A DNA stretch of 64,000 nt from JAICSD01 sp963836665. GTDB taxonomy: Bacteria; Acidobacteriota; Vicinamibacteria; Vicinamibacterales; 2-12-FULL-66-21. The DNA is taken from assembly GCA_963836665.1 (NCBI GenBank), contig CAWIKL010000004.1:124001-188000 (forward strand). Reading direction: 5' to 3'. Below the pieces are notes generated by a model. It saw only the letters and a list, made by a program, of their open reading frames with translations. It ran no database searches and had not been told where the DNA came from. Shown here piece after piece: positions 56,347 through 64,000 of the stretch (position 1 is its first letter; every line of letters starts with the position of its first letter). The position numbers were made by a program, and so were the translations under genes.

Positions 56347-56410
56347 ACCAATCGCCAATCCCCAATCACCAGTTCTTTAATCTTCAATCTGCAGTCTTCA
56401 GTCGCCAGTC
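56347..56410. repeat. Degenerate heptanucleotide tandem array (NNNARTC)
   Basis: Nine near-7-bp units read ACCAATC, GCCAATC, CCCAATC, ACCAGTTC (8 bp), TTTAATC, TTCAATC, TGCAGTC, TTCAGTC and GCCAGTC. All share A-R-T-C at the end apart from the fourth. The minus strand reads GAYTNNN. It lies between the PilZ gene and the amidase. It resembles, in period and GAT-start words, the array at 28794-28877. Confidence 0.8.
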
Positions 56411-56421
56411 GTGAGATCGCA

Positions 56422-56427
56422 TAGGCT
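56422..56427 (+). promoter_or_regulatory. Candidate -10 box (TAGGCT) for a leaderless amidase transcript
   Basis: TAGGCT lies 7 bases before ATG 56435 and there is no ribosome-binding site between. The heptanucleotide array occupies the -35 region. Confidence 0.4.
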
Positions 56428-56434
56428 ACGCATC

Positions 56435-57979
56435 ATGCTGAAACGCGTTGCCTTCCTGATCGTCCTCGCGGCCCTGGCGCAGGGGCAGGCCCCGCAGCCG
56501 GCGTCGTTCCCACTCGACGAAGCCACTGCCTCCCAGCTGCAGGATTGGATGACGAGCGGCCGCTATACGGCGCGGCAGCTGGCGGAGCTCTACCTCCATC
56601 GCATCGAAGAAATTGACCGCGGCGGACCCGCGCTCCACGCCGTGATCGAGGTCAATCCCGACGCGCTCACGATTGCCGAGAGCCTCGACGCCGAGCGCAA
56701 GGCGAAGGGCCCCCGTGGCCCGTTGCACGGCATTCCCGTGCTGATCAAAGAGAACATCGACACCGCCGATCGCATGTTGACGACGGCGGGTTCGTTGGCG
56801 CTGGAGGACTCGCGTCCGGCCAAGGACGCGGCGCTGGTGACGCGGCTGCGCGACGCCGGTGCAGTGATCCTGGGCAAGACGAACCTGAGCGAGTGGGCGA
56901 ACTTCCGCTCGTCGCACTCGACGAGCGGGTGGAGCGGCCGTGGCGGCCTGGTGAAGAATCCCTACGCACTGGATCGCAATCCCTGCGGCTCGAGCTCGGG
57001 CACCGGCGCCGCGATTGCCGCGAACCTCGCCGCAATTGGCGTCGGCACTGAAACGGACGGCTCGATCGTCTGTCCCTCGGGCGCGAATGGCCTTGTCGGA
57101 ATCAAGCCAACTGTTGGACTCGTCAGCCAGGCGGGGATTATCCCGATCTCGCACAGCCAGGATACGGCGGGGCCGATGGCCCGGACGGTGGCGGATGCGG
57201 CGCTGCTGCTGACCGCGATGCGGGTTCCCGGCAAGGGCGGAGACTATACCAAGGCGCTGAAGCCGGACGCTCTGAAGGGGGCGCGCATCGGCATCGCCCG
57301 GAAACAGTACTTCGGCTACAGCGACGCGACCGACGCGGTGATCAATCAGGCGATCGCCGACATGAAGGCCGCCGGCGCCGTCATCGTCGATCCCGCCGAC
57401 ATCCCGACGGCGGCGAAGATGGACGGCTGCGAAATGGAGGTCCTGCTCTACGAGTTCAAGGCGGATCTCAACGTGTATCTTGCCGCACGGCCGCCGGAGG
57501 GTCGCGTGCGATCGCTCGCTGACTTAATCGCCTTCAACGAGCGGGAGAAGGCTCGCGAGATGCCGTACTTCGGGCAGGAGCTGTTCATCCGTGCGCAGAA
57601 GAAGGGGCCGCTGACGTCGGCGGCTTACATCGCCGCGCGAACGAAGTGCCGCGCGCTGGCGCGAGTACAGGGCATCGATCTCGTGCTCCGCGAGCACCGC
57701 CTCGACGCGATCGTCGCGCCGACCGGATCACCGGCGTGGACGACCGATCTCGTCAACGGCGATCACTTCAGCGGGGCCAGCTCGACGCCGGCAGCCGTCG
57801 CCGGATATCCATCGATCACGCTCCCGGCGGGACAGGCGTTTGGACTGCCGGTCGGCATCTCGTTCATCGGGGCCGCCTGGTCGGAAGCGAAACTGATTGC
57901 GTTGGCTACTTCCTACGAGCAGCTCACGCATCACCGGCGTCCGCCCGGGCTCGCGACATCCCATCTCGGCACGCGATGA
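56435..57979 (+). CDS. Exported amidase (amidase signature family)
   Basis: A 514-residue serine amidase. After a signal peptide (FLIVLAALAQGQA) the Ser-cisSer-Lys triad appears: lysine in PVLIKENIDT, the signature CGSSSGTGAAIAA, and TETDGSIVCPSG. It would hydrolyse amides, perhaps aryl or peptide amides, in the periplasm. ATG 56435 is preferred to GTG 56411 because the signal peptide starts there. The substrate is unknown. It converges with a small gene on the other strand. Confidence 0.93.
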   Translation: MLKRVAFLIVLAALAQGQAPQPASFPLDEATASQLQDWMTSGRYTARQLAELYLHRIEEIDRGGPALHAVIEVNPDALTIAESLDAERKAKGPRGPLHGIPVLIKENIDTADRMLTTAGSLALEDSRPAKDAALVTRLRDAGAVILGKTNLSEWANFRSSHSTSGWSGRGGLVKNPYALDRNPCGSSSGTGAAIAANLAAIGVGTETDGSIVCPSGANGLVGIKPTVGLVSQAGIIPISHSQDTAGPMARTVADAALLLTAMRVPGKGGDYTKALKPDALKGARIGIARKQYFGYSDATDAVINQAIADMKAAGAVIVDPADIPTAAKMDGCEMEVLLYEFKADLNVYLAARPPEGRVRSLADLIAFNEREKAREMPYFGQELFIRAQKKGPLTSAAYIAARTKCRALARVQGIDLVLREHRLDAIVAPTGSPAWTTDLVNGDHFSGASSTPAAVAGYPSITLPAGQAFGLPVGISFIGAAWSEAKLIALATSYEQLTHHRRPPGLATSHLGTR

Positions 57980-58009
57980 GTGTCGCGCCGCTGGTCGTTG
58001 TGGAAGGAT

Positions 58010-58321
58010 TTACTCGGGCCAGGCGCCGGTCCGCGATGGGCCGCGCCTATCGTGATGGCCGCGGGCGAGCAGCCGGGCCTTGACGCGGTCGGCATAACGG
58101 CGCGCGGCGGAGTCGCGAATGAACCGCCAGCGGCGCCGGAAACGGCCGCCGCTGAACATTTCCAGCTCGACTCCGTCGATCAGCCCCACCAGCTCGGCAC
58201 GGGCGGCGGCGCCGCCTTCGCGCGATAGCATCCACAGGACCTCGCGCGCCTCGGGGACGCCGTCGTGCCGTGGCGGTGTATCCGCGCGGATGACTCGGCC
58301 CTGTGTTTCGGACCCGGTCAC
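58010..58321 (-). CDS. Small basic hypothetical protein
   Basis: A possible 103-residue gene starting with GTG 58321. A central acidic helical part (EVLWMLSREGGAAARAELVG) and a basic Arg-rich part (FRRRWRFIRDSAARRYADRV) look more protein-like than the alternatives on either strand. I recognise no family and see no ribosome-binding site. It converges with the amidase gene. It could be noncoding. Confidence 0.4.
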   Translation of the reverse strand: MTGSETQGRVIRADTPPRHDGVPEAREVLWMLSREGGAAARAELVGLIDGVELEMFSGGRFRRRWRFIRDSAARRYADRVKARLLARGHHDRRGPSRTGAWPE

Positions 58322-58380
58322 GCTCGTGGTTGAAGCATGGGGCGTGCCGGGGTGAGAATCTACCCCCCAACCATCAGCGC

Positions 58381-58415
58381 AAAAAGCAAAGGCCGCCCCA
58401 GGATGGGGCGGCCTT
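58381..58415 (-). terminator. Rho-independent terminator of the PEP-CTERM gene
   Basis: A perfect 11-bp stem AAGGCCGCCCC / GGGGCGGCCTT with loop AGGAT lies at 58389-58415. In the minus-strand direction it is followed by a TTTGCTTTTT tract. It is 28 bases after the PEP-CTERM stop. It may also act weakly on the other strand. Confidence 0.9.
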
Positions 58416-58443
58416 CGTAAAACGATTGCGCGAATCCCGGCCG

Positions 58444-59187
58444 TTAGGCCGCGGTGCGCCGATTCCGCCAGCGGCGAACGCCAGCACCGATCAGACCGCT
58501 GCCGAGCAAGGCCAGCGACGCGGGCTCGGGCACCGTGCTGAAAGGCGTCGCTGAGCAGTCAATGCAGGTCGTGCCGACGACGTTAATTCCCGCCGTGGTG
58601 CCAAACGAGAACGTGGCGGCCGTAATCGTGTCGAGGGCGGTTAGCCCGGCAATGTTGATCGTGAAAAGGGCCTCCTCGTTTAGAAACGGGTTGTGCGGTC
58701 CATTCCCGGCGATTGAGCCGTTCGCATTCGTGTAGACGCCGCCGGGGCCGGCGGGTCCGATAAGCAGTTGCGCCGGCCCCGCGCATGCGCCACCACACAA
58801 ATCGTTGAGGTGAAACTGGCCGGTGCCGAGTGGGGTCACTTGCCAGCCGGTCGGCACGGTCGAGCCGAGGGCGGCACCGCCGCCGCCGGCGATAAACACC
58901 TGCTGCCCGCTGCTCGACGACACCGACCCGGCGATCAGTGTCGGATCACTGACCGTGAACAACAAATCGCTGAGCAACTGAGCGACGTCGGTTGGATTCG
59001 CCTGCAGATTGTCGAGCCTGATAAATAGGCTGCCGGCGCTTGTGATGAACGTGGCCTGAGCCTTCACCGGGCCGCCCCCGGTCGTCGCGCCGCTAGGCGT
59101 GGAGAATATGATGGTCGACGCCGAAGCCGATGTTGCTAACCCGGCGATCAACCCGCCGGCTGCGATGATCTGACAAATTGTGCGCAT
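58444..59187 (-). CDS. PEP-CTERM sorting-domain exported protein
   Basis: A 247-residue secreted protein. It has an N-terminal signal peptide (IIAAGGLIAGLATSASA), a Gly/Ser/Thr-rich body with few charged residues, and a C-terminal PEP-CTERM tail: VPEPASLALLGSGLIGAG then a basic RRWRNRR end. Exosortase would cleave at the PEP motif, and such proteins are usually linked to exopolysaccharide or biofilm. No exosortase gene is in this window. A perfect sigma54 promoter lies upstream and a strong terminator downstream, so it is a single-gene unit. Confidence 0.9.
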   Translation of the reverse strand: MRTICQIIAAGGLIAGLATSASASTIIFSTPSGATTGGGPVKAQATFITSAGSLFIRLDNLQANPTDVAQLLSDLLFTVSDPTLIAGSVSSSSGQQVFIAGGGGAALGSTVPTGWQVTPLGTGQFHLNDLCGGACAGPAQLLIGPAGPGGVYTNANGSIAGNGPHNPFLNEEALFTINIAGLTALDTITAATFSFGTTAGINVVGTTCIDCSATPFSTVPEPASLALLGSGLIGAGVRRWRNRRTAA

Positions 59188-59249
59188 GCTATTCCTTGAC
59201 TATCCTGGCCTTCTGGCCGTGTCCGACTTGTAGGGTCTGCACTCGTATC

Positions 59250-59265
59250 AGCAACAGCAGTGCCA
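59250..59265 (-). promoter_or_regulatory. Sigma54 (-24/-12) promoter of the PEP-CTERM gene
   Basis: The minus strand reads TGGCACTGCTGTTGCT, that is TGGCAC-N5-TTGCT, matching the sigma54 consensus including the GG and GC dinucleotides at correct spacing. Transcription would start near 59239, giving a leader of about 52 bases with AAGGA before the ATG. Confidence 0.85.
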
Positions 59266-59293
59266 TAGGAGAATGGTTCTTTAATTTCGCATA

Positions 59294-59315
59294 AACACTT
59301 ATAAGTCATTGTGTT
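59294..59315. promoter_or_regulatory. Palindromic upstream element, candidate enhancer-binding site
   Basis: A perfect 10-bp palindrome ACTTATAAGT (59297-59306) is overlapped by an AACAC/GTGTT inverted repeat (59294-59298 and 59311-59315). It lies about 55-76 bases upstream of the predicted start, in an AT-rich patch of otherwise GC-rich DNA. That is a plausible position for a sigma54 activator site. Confidence 0.5.
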
Positions 59316-59458
59316 ATGGGATCGAATGAGTCCGCCAACGAGCGCAGAAGTCACCGTCGGAGATGACTTTGTTCGTCGCGGGCGGCCGCCTGCGAGAAGA
59401 GCGGACCCAGATGGCGTTCGTTGACCGCCGAACACTCGCAACCGATCGACAGCGTTGG

Positions 59459-59548
59459 TGGTGCCGGGGGAGGGAATCGAACCCTCACGATCCTTGTGGG
59501 ATCTTCGGATTTTAAGTCCGATGCGTCTGCCAGTTCCGCCACCCCGGC
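59459..59548 (-). tRNA. tRNA-Leu (UAA)
   Basis: The minus strand folds into a long-variable-arm class II tRNA. Acceptor arms are GCCGGGG and CCCCGGC, the anticodon loop is CTTAAAA with anticodon TAA, and the T arm contains GGTTCGATTCC. The 3' CCA is encoded (59459-59461). It lies between the PEP-CTERM upstream region and pmbA, in the same orientation as both. Confidence 0.97.
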
Positions 59549-59597
59549 GAAGGCGAAAGGCCTAGTGTTTCACGATTCGCGAACCGTCGCGGCTGGT

Positions 59598-60941
59598 CTA
59601 CACGGCGTCGGATCCCGACGAAAAGGTGAACTCGCGGATGCGCGCCGCCGGGCACACGATCGAGAAGCCGGCCCCGCCGACGCCCTCACCGCTCACCGTC
59701 CGTTCGGCCGCCGTCATCGCGTCGAGACTGTTCAGCGCGAAGATCGGGCTCTCGTTCCAGCGCATGTTCTTCACGGGACGCGTCACCTTGCCGTTCTCGA
59801 TCAGGAACAGTCCGTCGCGGGTCAATCCCGTGAAGACCAGTGTCTGGGGGTCGAGCGCGCGAATGTACCAGAACCGCGTCACCAGGACGCCGCGCTGGAC
59901 GCCGGCGATGAGTTCGTCGAGCGTCGACGTGCCCCCCTCCATGATCAGGTTGCCCGGCTGGGGCGTTGCTGTCTTGCCCTGCTTCTGCGCCCAGTAGCGC
60001 GAGTAGGACAGGTTCTTGAGGACCCCTTTTTCGATCCAGTTGAGTCGAGCGAGCGGCAGCCCCTCGCCGTCGAACGGGATCGCCGGCGCCAGCGCGTGCG
60101 CCGGATCCGAGTAGATCGTCACCTTCTCGTTGACGACTGTTTCGCCGATGCGCGTGCCGCCGCCTTTCTTCGAGAAGAAGCTGCGCCCTTCGTCGGCCTG
60201 CCGGGCGTCGGCGGCGAACGCGAGATTAGCGACGAGGTCGGCCATCGCGGCGGCTTCGAGCACCACCGTGTACTTGCCCGGCTCGATGCCGGTGGGGTTG
60301 TGCGAGCGTGCTGCCGTGTCGATGGCGACGCCGGCGAGCGTACCGGGCTGGAGCAGGCGGAGCTCGTTGTACGACTTCGACGCCCAGCCCGAACCCGCGC
60401 CGTCGGGTGTCCGCGCGGTCAGGTTGTAATCAGCCGCGGTGTAGCGCCCGTAGCCGAACTGTCCCTTCGACGTGGCCCCGGCCTGGACCTGGGCGGAGGT
60501 CTCGACGTAGCCGGCCGCGTCGACGTTTCTGGTCTTCGCCGCGTCGAGCGCCGCCTTGACGGCGCCGGCGCGCCATTCCGGGGTCGCGGCCGCCGCGTCC
60601 TCGAAATAGGTATGCACGTCAGCGTAGGTCTGAGGGCCCACAAACGGCATCGCTTCCGGGTTCTCCGGCGACAACCGCGCGATTTCCTCGGCATTGCGCA
60701 TGGCACGCTGCAGCGAGGCGTCGGAGAACTCGGACGCGGTGACCGTGCCGATCCGCTGTCCGAACTTCGCCTGGATCGCCACGCTGTAGCCCGACGAAGC
60801 GCCCGACGTGGTCACGCTGTTGCGCGCGAAGCGCGCGTTGGCCCGGTCGCCGCCGGTCAGCGTGACCTGGGTTTCGTCCGCCTTGCTGAACGACAGCGTG
60901 CGATCGATCAGCGTCTTGGCCTGCTCTCGTGTCCAGATCAT
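59598..60941 (-). CDS. pmbA: TldD/PmbA-family protein PmbA (TldE)
   Basis: A 447-residue TldE/PmbA protein. It lacks the HExxxH protease motif of TldD, as expected for the E subunit, and ends in the family region GVGGAGFSIVCPAARI. Together TldD and TldE form a heterodimeric metalloprotease that trims modified peptides. Its ATG is four bases after the TldD stop, so it is the second gene of a coupled pair. Confidence 0.9.
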   Translation of the reverse strand: MIWTREQAKTLIDRTLSFSKADETQVTLTGGDRANARFARNSVTTSGASSGYSVAIQAKFGQRIGTVTASEFSDASLQRAMRNAEEIARLSPENPEAMPFVGPQTYADVHTYFEDAAAATPEWRAGAVKAALDAAKTRNVDAAGYVETSAQVQAGATSKGQFGYGRYTAADYNLTARTPDGAGSGWASKSYNELRLLQPGTLAGVAIDTAARSHNPTGIEPGKYTVVLEAAAMADLVANLAFAADARQADEGRSFFSKKGGGTRIGETVVNEKVTIYSDPAHALAPAIPFDGEGLPLARLNWIEKGVLKNLSYSRYWAQKQGKTATPQPGNLIMEGGTSTLDELIAGVQRGVLVTRFWYIRALDPQTLVFTGLTRDGLFLIENGKVTRPVKNMRWNESPIFALNSLDAMTAAERTVSGEGVGGAGFSIVCPAARIREFTFSSGSDAV

Positions 60942-60945
60942 GAGT

Positions 60946-62496
<1,551 letters not shown>

Positions 62497-62518
62497 GGGC
62501 GGTCCTTACCGAAGCGCC

Positions 62519-62524
62519 ATCATA
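62519..62524 (-). promoter_or_regulatory. Candidate -10 box (TATGAT) for tldD-pmbA
   Basis: TATGAT on the minus strand lies about 22 bases before the tldD ATG. Transcription would start near 62512, giving a short leader that includes AAGGA. Confidence 0.4.
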
Positions 62525-62617
62525 GGCCAGATGGGTGGGAGGGGCCGCCTGGCCGGCCGAGACGCTCGTGACCAACGGTGGGACCAGTGCGCCCGCGGCA
62601 CACGACGCCGGATTTCG

Positions 62618-63727
62618 TCACCGCGCGGATGCAAGCGTGACCCGGGCGTGGATTCGTGCCGAGGTACGCGCGGCGTCGAGGATCTCGGTGACGACCAGGT
62701 TGTTCTCGAGCGACGACAGCGCGTTCGGTTTGCGCGCGCCACGGACCACGGCGAGCAGGTGCGAGATCGAATCGAGTTCGTCGAGGGCGCGCGGCTCCGG
62801 CGTGACGGCGTGCTCGGGGTGGTCCGGCAGCGCAACGCGCAGCCCGCTTCCACCTGTCGCGATCGCCATGCCGTGTTCGCCGTACACTTCGAGGTCTTTG
62901 CGGCCGACCGGCCAGTTCCATGACGCCTGGATGATGCCCTGCGCGGTGGGGTACTCGAGCAGGATCGTCGCCTCGTCGTCCACCCGCGGATAGACCGCCG
63001 GCTGGAACTGCTGGGTGACGGCGGTGACGGCGATCGGCCGCTGGTTGTCCATCAGCCACGTCATCAGGTTGGCGCCGTAACAGCCGAAATCGTACAGCGC
63101 GCCGCCGCCGTTGCGCGCCGGGTCGGAGAGCCACTCCAGGAACTCCGGCTGCACGTTGATGGCCTTGGGGCCGTTGTGGCCGTCCATCGCGACCATTTTG
63201 CGGATGATGCCGGCCCCCTTCTGTTCCTTCAGCAACGTCCAGATCGCGCCGTGGCTCGGGTACCAGGTGGTCTCATAGTTGACCATCACTTGGATCCCAC
63301 TCGCTTCGGCGGCACGGCGAATCCGCTGCGCGTCTGCGTTGCTCACCGCAAGCGGCTTCTCCATCATGACGTGCACGTGGCGCCGTGCCGCGGCTTCCAC
63401 GACGACTGGATGGTCGCGCGTGTTGGTGAAGCCGGCGATGGCTTCCGGATGCGTGCGGTCGATCATCGTCGCGAGATCGGTGAATCGTGCGTCTTCGGGA
63501 ATGTGAAACGTATCGCCGTAACTCCGCAGGAGCAGGGCGTCAGGCTCGAAGACGCCGACGATCTGCACGTCGGAGCGCTTCTGCACGAGTCGAACGAATG
63601 CGCCGACGTGGCCATGAACGAGGCCGGCCAGCGCGAGACGCATCGGCGGCTTCTCTTGCGGCGCCATACCCGGCAGCGCGGCAACTGCGAGGACGCCGAC
63701 GAGGCCGCGAAGACCTGTTCTGATCAT
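62618..63727 (-). CDS. Exported Gfo/Idh/MocA-family oxidoreductase
   Basis: A 369-residue NAD(P)-dependent oxidoreductase. A signal peptide (GLVGVLAVAALPGMAPQ) precedes the Rossmann domain. The usual GxGxxG is altered (LALAGLVHGHVGA), while the catalytic EKPLAVS motif is kept. The C-terminal Gfo/Idh domain is present. It probably acts on a sugar or cyclitol derivative outside the cytoplasm or as a membrane-associated enzyme. The substrate is unknown. A TAGAAT box lies 6 bases before the ATG. Confidence 0.85.
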   Translation of the reverse strand: MIRTGLRGLVGVLAVAALPGMAPQEKPPMRLALAGLVHGHVGAFVRLVQKRSDVQIVGVFEPDALLLRSYGDTFHIPEDARFTDLATMIDRTHPEAIAGFTNTRDHPVVVEAAARRHVHVMMEKPLAVSNADAQRIRRAAEASGIQVMVNYETTWYPSHGAIWTLLKEQKGAGIIRKMVAMDGHNGPKAINVQPEFLEWLSDPARNGGGALYDFGCYGANLMTWLMDNQRPIAVTAVTQQFQPAVYPRVDDEATILLEYPTAQGIIQASWNWPVGRKDLEVYGEHGMAIATGGSGLRVALPDHPEHAVTPEPRALDELDSISHLLAVVRGARKPNALSSLENNLVVTEILDAARTSARIHARVTLASAR

Positions 63728-63733
63728 GCGGTG

Positions 63734-63739
63734 ATTCTA
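63734..63739 (-). promoter_or_regulatory. Candidate -10 box (TAGAAT) for a leaderless Gfo/Idh transcript
   Basis: TAGAAT lies exactly 6 bases before the ATG at 63727 with no ribosome-binding site between. Confidence 0.4.
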
Positions 63740-63797
63740 GACGACGGAAGCAGGCTCGACGGTCGGGCCGTGATACGCTTTCGTGTTCTCCGAAGCG

Positions 63798-64000
63798 ATG
63801 CCAGAGTCGACCATCGGATCCCCGCCGCTTCTCAGCGTCCTCATGCCCGTCTACAACGAAGCCCGCACCTTGCGGACGATCGTCGGGCGTGTGCTCGCCA
63901 GCCCGGTCGGGATCCCGATGGAGTTGGTCTGCGTCGACGACGGCAGCCGCGATGGATCGGCCGATATCCTCGACGCGCTCGCCGCCTCTGATCCGCGCAT
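63798..64000 (+). CDS. Family-2 glycosyltransferase (partial, runs off the window)
   Basis: The first 67 codons of a GT2 enzyme. The GT-A fold start is clear: LSVLMPVYNEARTLRTIV followed by the nucleotide-sugar site CVDDGSRDGSADIL. This pattern fits dolichyl-phosphate mannose synthase-like or other lipid-linked sugar transferases. ATG 63798 is the only good start. The rest lies beyond the right edge, so acceptor and donor cannot be named. It diverges from the Gfo/Idh gene. Confidence 0.88.
   Translation, partial: MPESTIGSPPLLSVLMPVYNEARTLRTIVGRVLASPVGIPMELVCVDDGSRDGSADILDALAASDPR

Overview
This window is GC-rich, densely coded bacterial DNA with no gene-free stretch longer than about 300 bases. 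It most likely comes from an acidobacterium (Acidobacteriota, perhaps the Vicinamibacteria side). The reasons are two ADOP-type permeases (acidobacterial duplicated orphan permease architecture), a SusD-less TonB receptor with an N-terminal carboxypeptidase-regulatory domain, a receiver protein with an RRNGPDRR-type N-terminus, many exported peptidases and beta-propellers, and a PEP-CTERM protein. The phylum call is inference from gene content. Three genes carry clean single-base frameshifts (RND adaptor, biotin carrier, thioredoxin-domain protein), which suggests either indel errors in the assembly or recent lesions.

Layout. 1-4.1 kb: end of a Bat/MoxR-type operon (VWA tail, MoxR ATPase, DUF58, BatD-like, VWA), probably envelope quality control. 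4.1-7.9 kb: exported amidohydrolase and first ADOP permease. 7.9-13.3 kb: tripartite RND efflux pump encoded as TolC, adaptor, RND on the minus strand. 13.3-18.5 kb: degenerate receiver, TonB-dependent receptor, and an OmpR/EnvZ-type two-component pair. 18.5-22.9 kb: ABC-2 exporter (permease plus ATPase) flanked by two related exported YncE-like propellers. 22.9-30.1 kb: S9 peptidase, second ADOP permease, alpha/beta hydrolase, Tat-exported M24 aminopeptidase. 30.2-38.9 kb: zinc-ribbon receiver, murJ, M28 peptidase, PD40 propeller-like exported proteins, a stand-alone receiver next to a receiver relic, a YcbB-like L,D-transpeptidase, and a PolX-like protein without its polymerase.

38.9-44.1 kb: a leucine/isovalerate catabolic operon (carboxyltransferase, methylglutaconyl-CoA hydratase, biotin carboxylase, separate biotin carrier, HMG-CoA lyase), apparently read from a TATAAT promoter through a six-codon leaderless mini-ORF. 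44.2-47.9 kb: NtrC-family sigma54 activator followed by a small-membrane-protein cluster (YtxH-like, DUF948-like, YtxH, BrkB). 47.9-48.2 kb: hairpin-rich intergenic DNA. 48.2-49.8 kb: small membrane protein diverging from an ECF sigma/anti-sigma pair. 49.8-52.3 kb: second ABC exporter with a RecQ-like relic at its 3' end. 52.3-58.3 kb: YyaL-type thioredoxin-domain protein (frameshifted), crotonase, receiver-PilZ, amidase. 58.4-59.6 kb: PEP-CTERM protein with a textbook sigma54 promoter and terminator, and tRNA-Leu(UAA). 59.6-63.7 kb: pmbA/tldD pair and exported Gfo/Idh oxidoreductase. The window ends in a family-2 glycosyltransferase.

Most operon junctions are ATGA, GTGA or TGATG overlaps, so translational coupling is common. 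Several stand-alone genes have a TAnnnT box 6-8 bases before the ATG and no clear Shine-Dalgarno sequence, which suggests leaderless transcripts. The least explained items are the sigma54-controlled PEP-CTERM gene with its palindromic upstream element, the hairpin-rich region at 47.95-48.17 kb, the leaderless mini-ORF before the leucine operon, two related heptanucleotide repeat arrays, and the RecQ-like zinc-motif relic.
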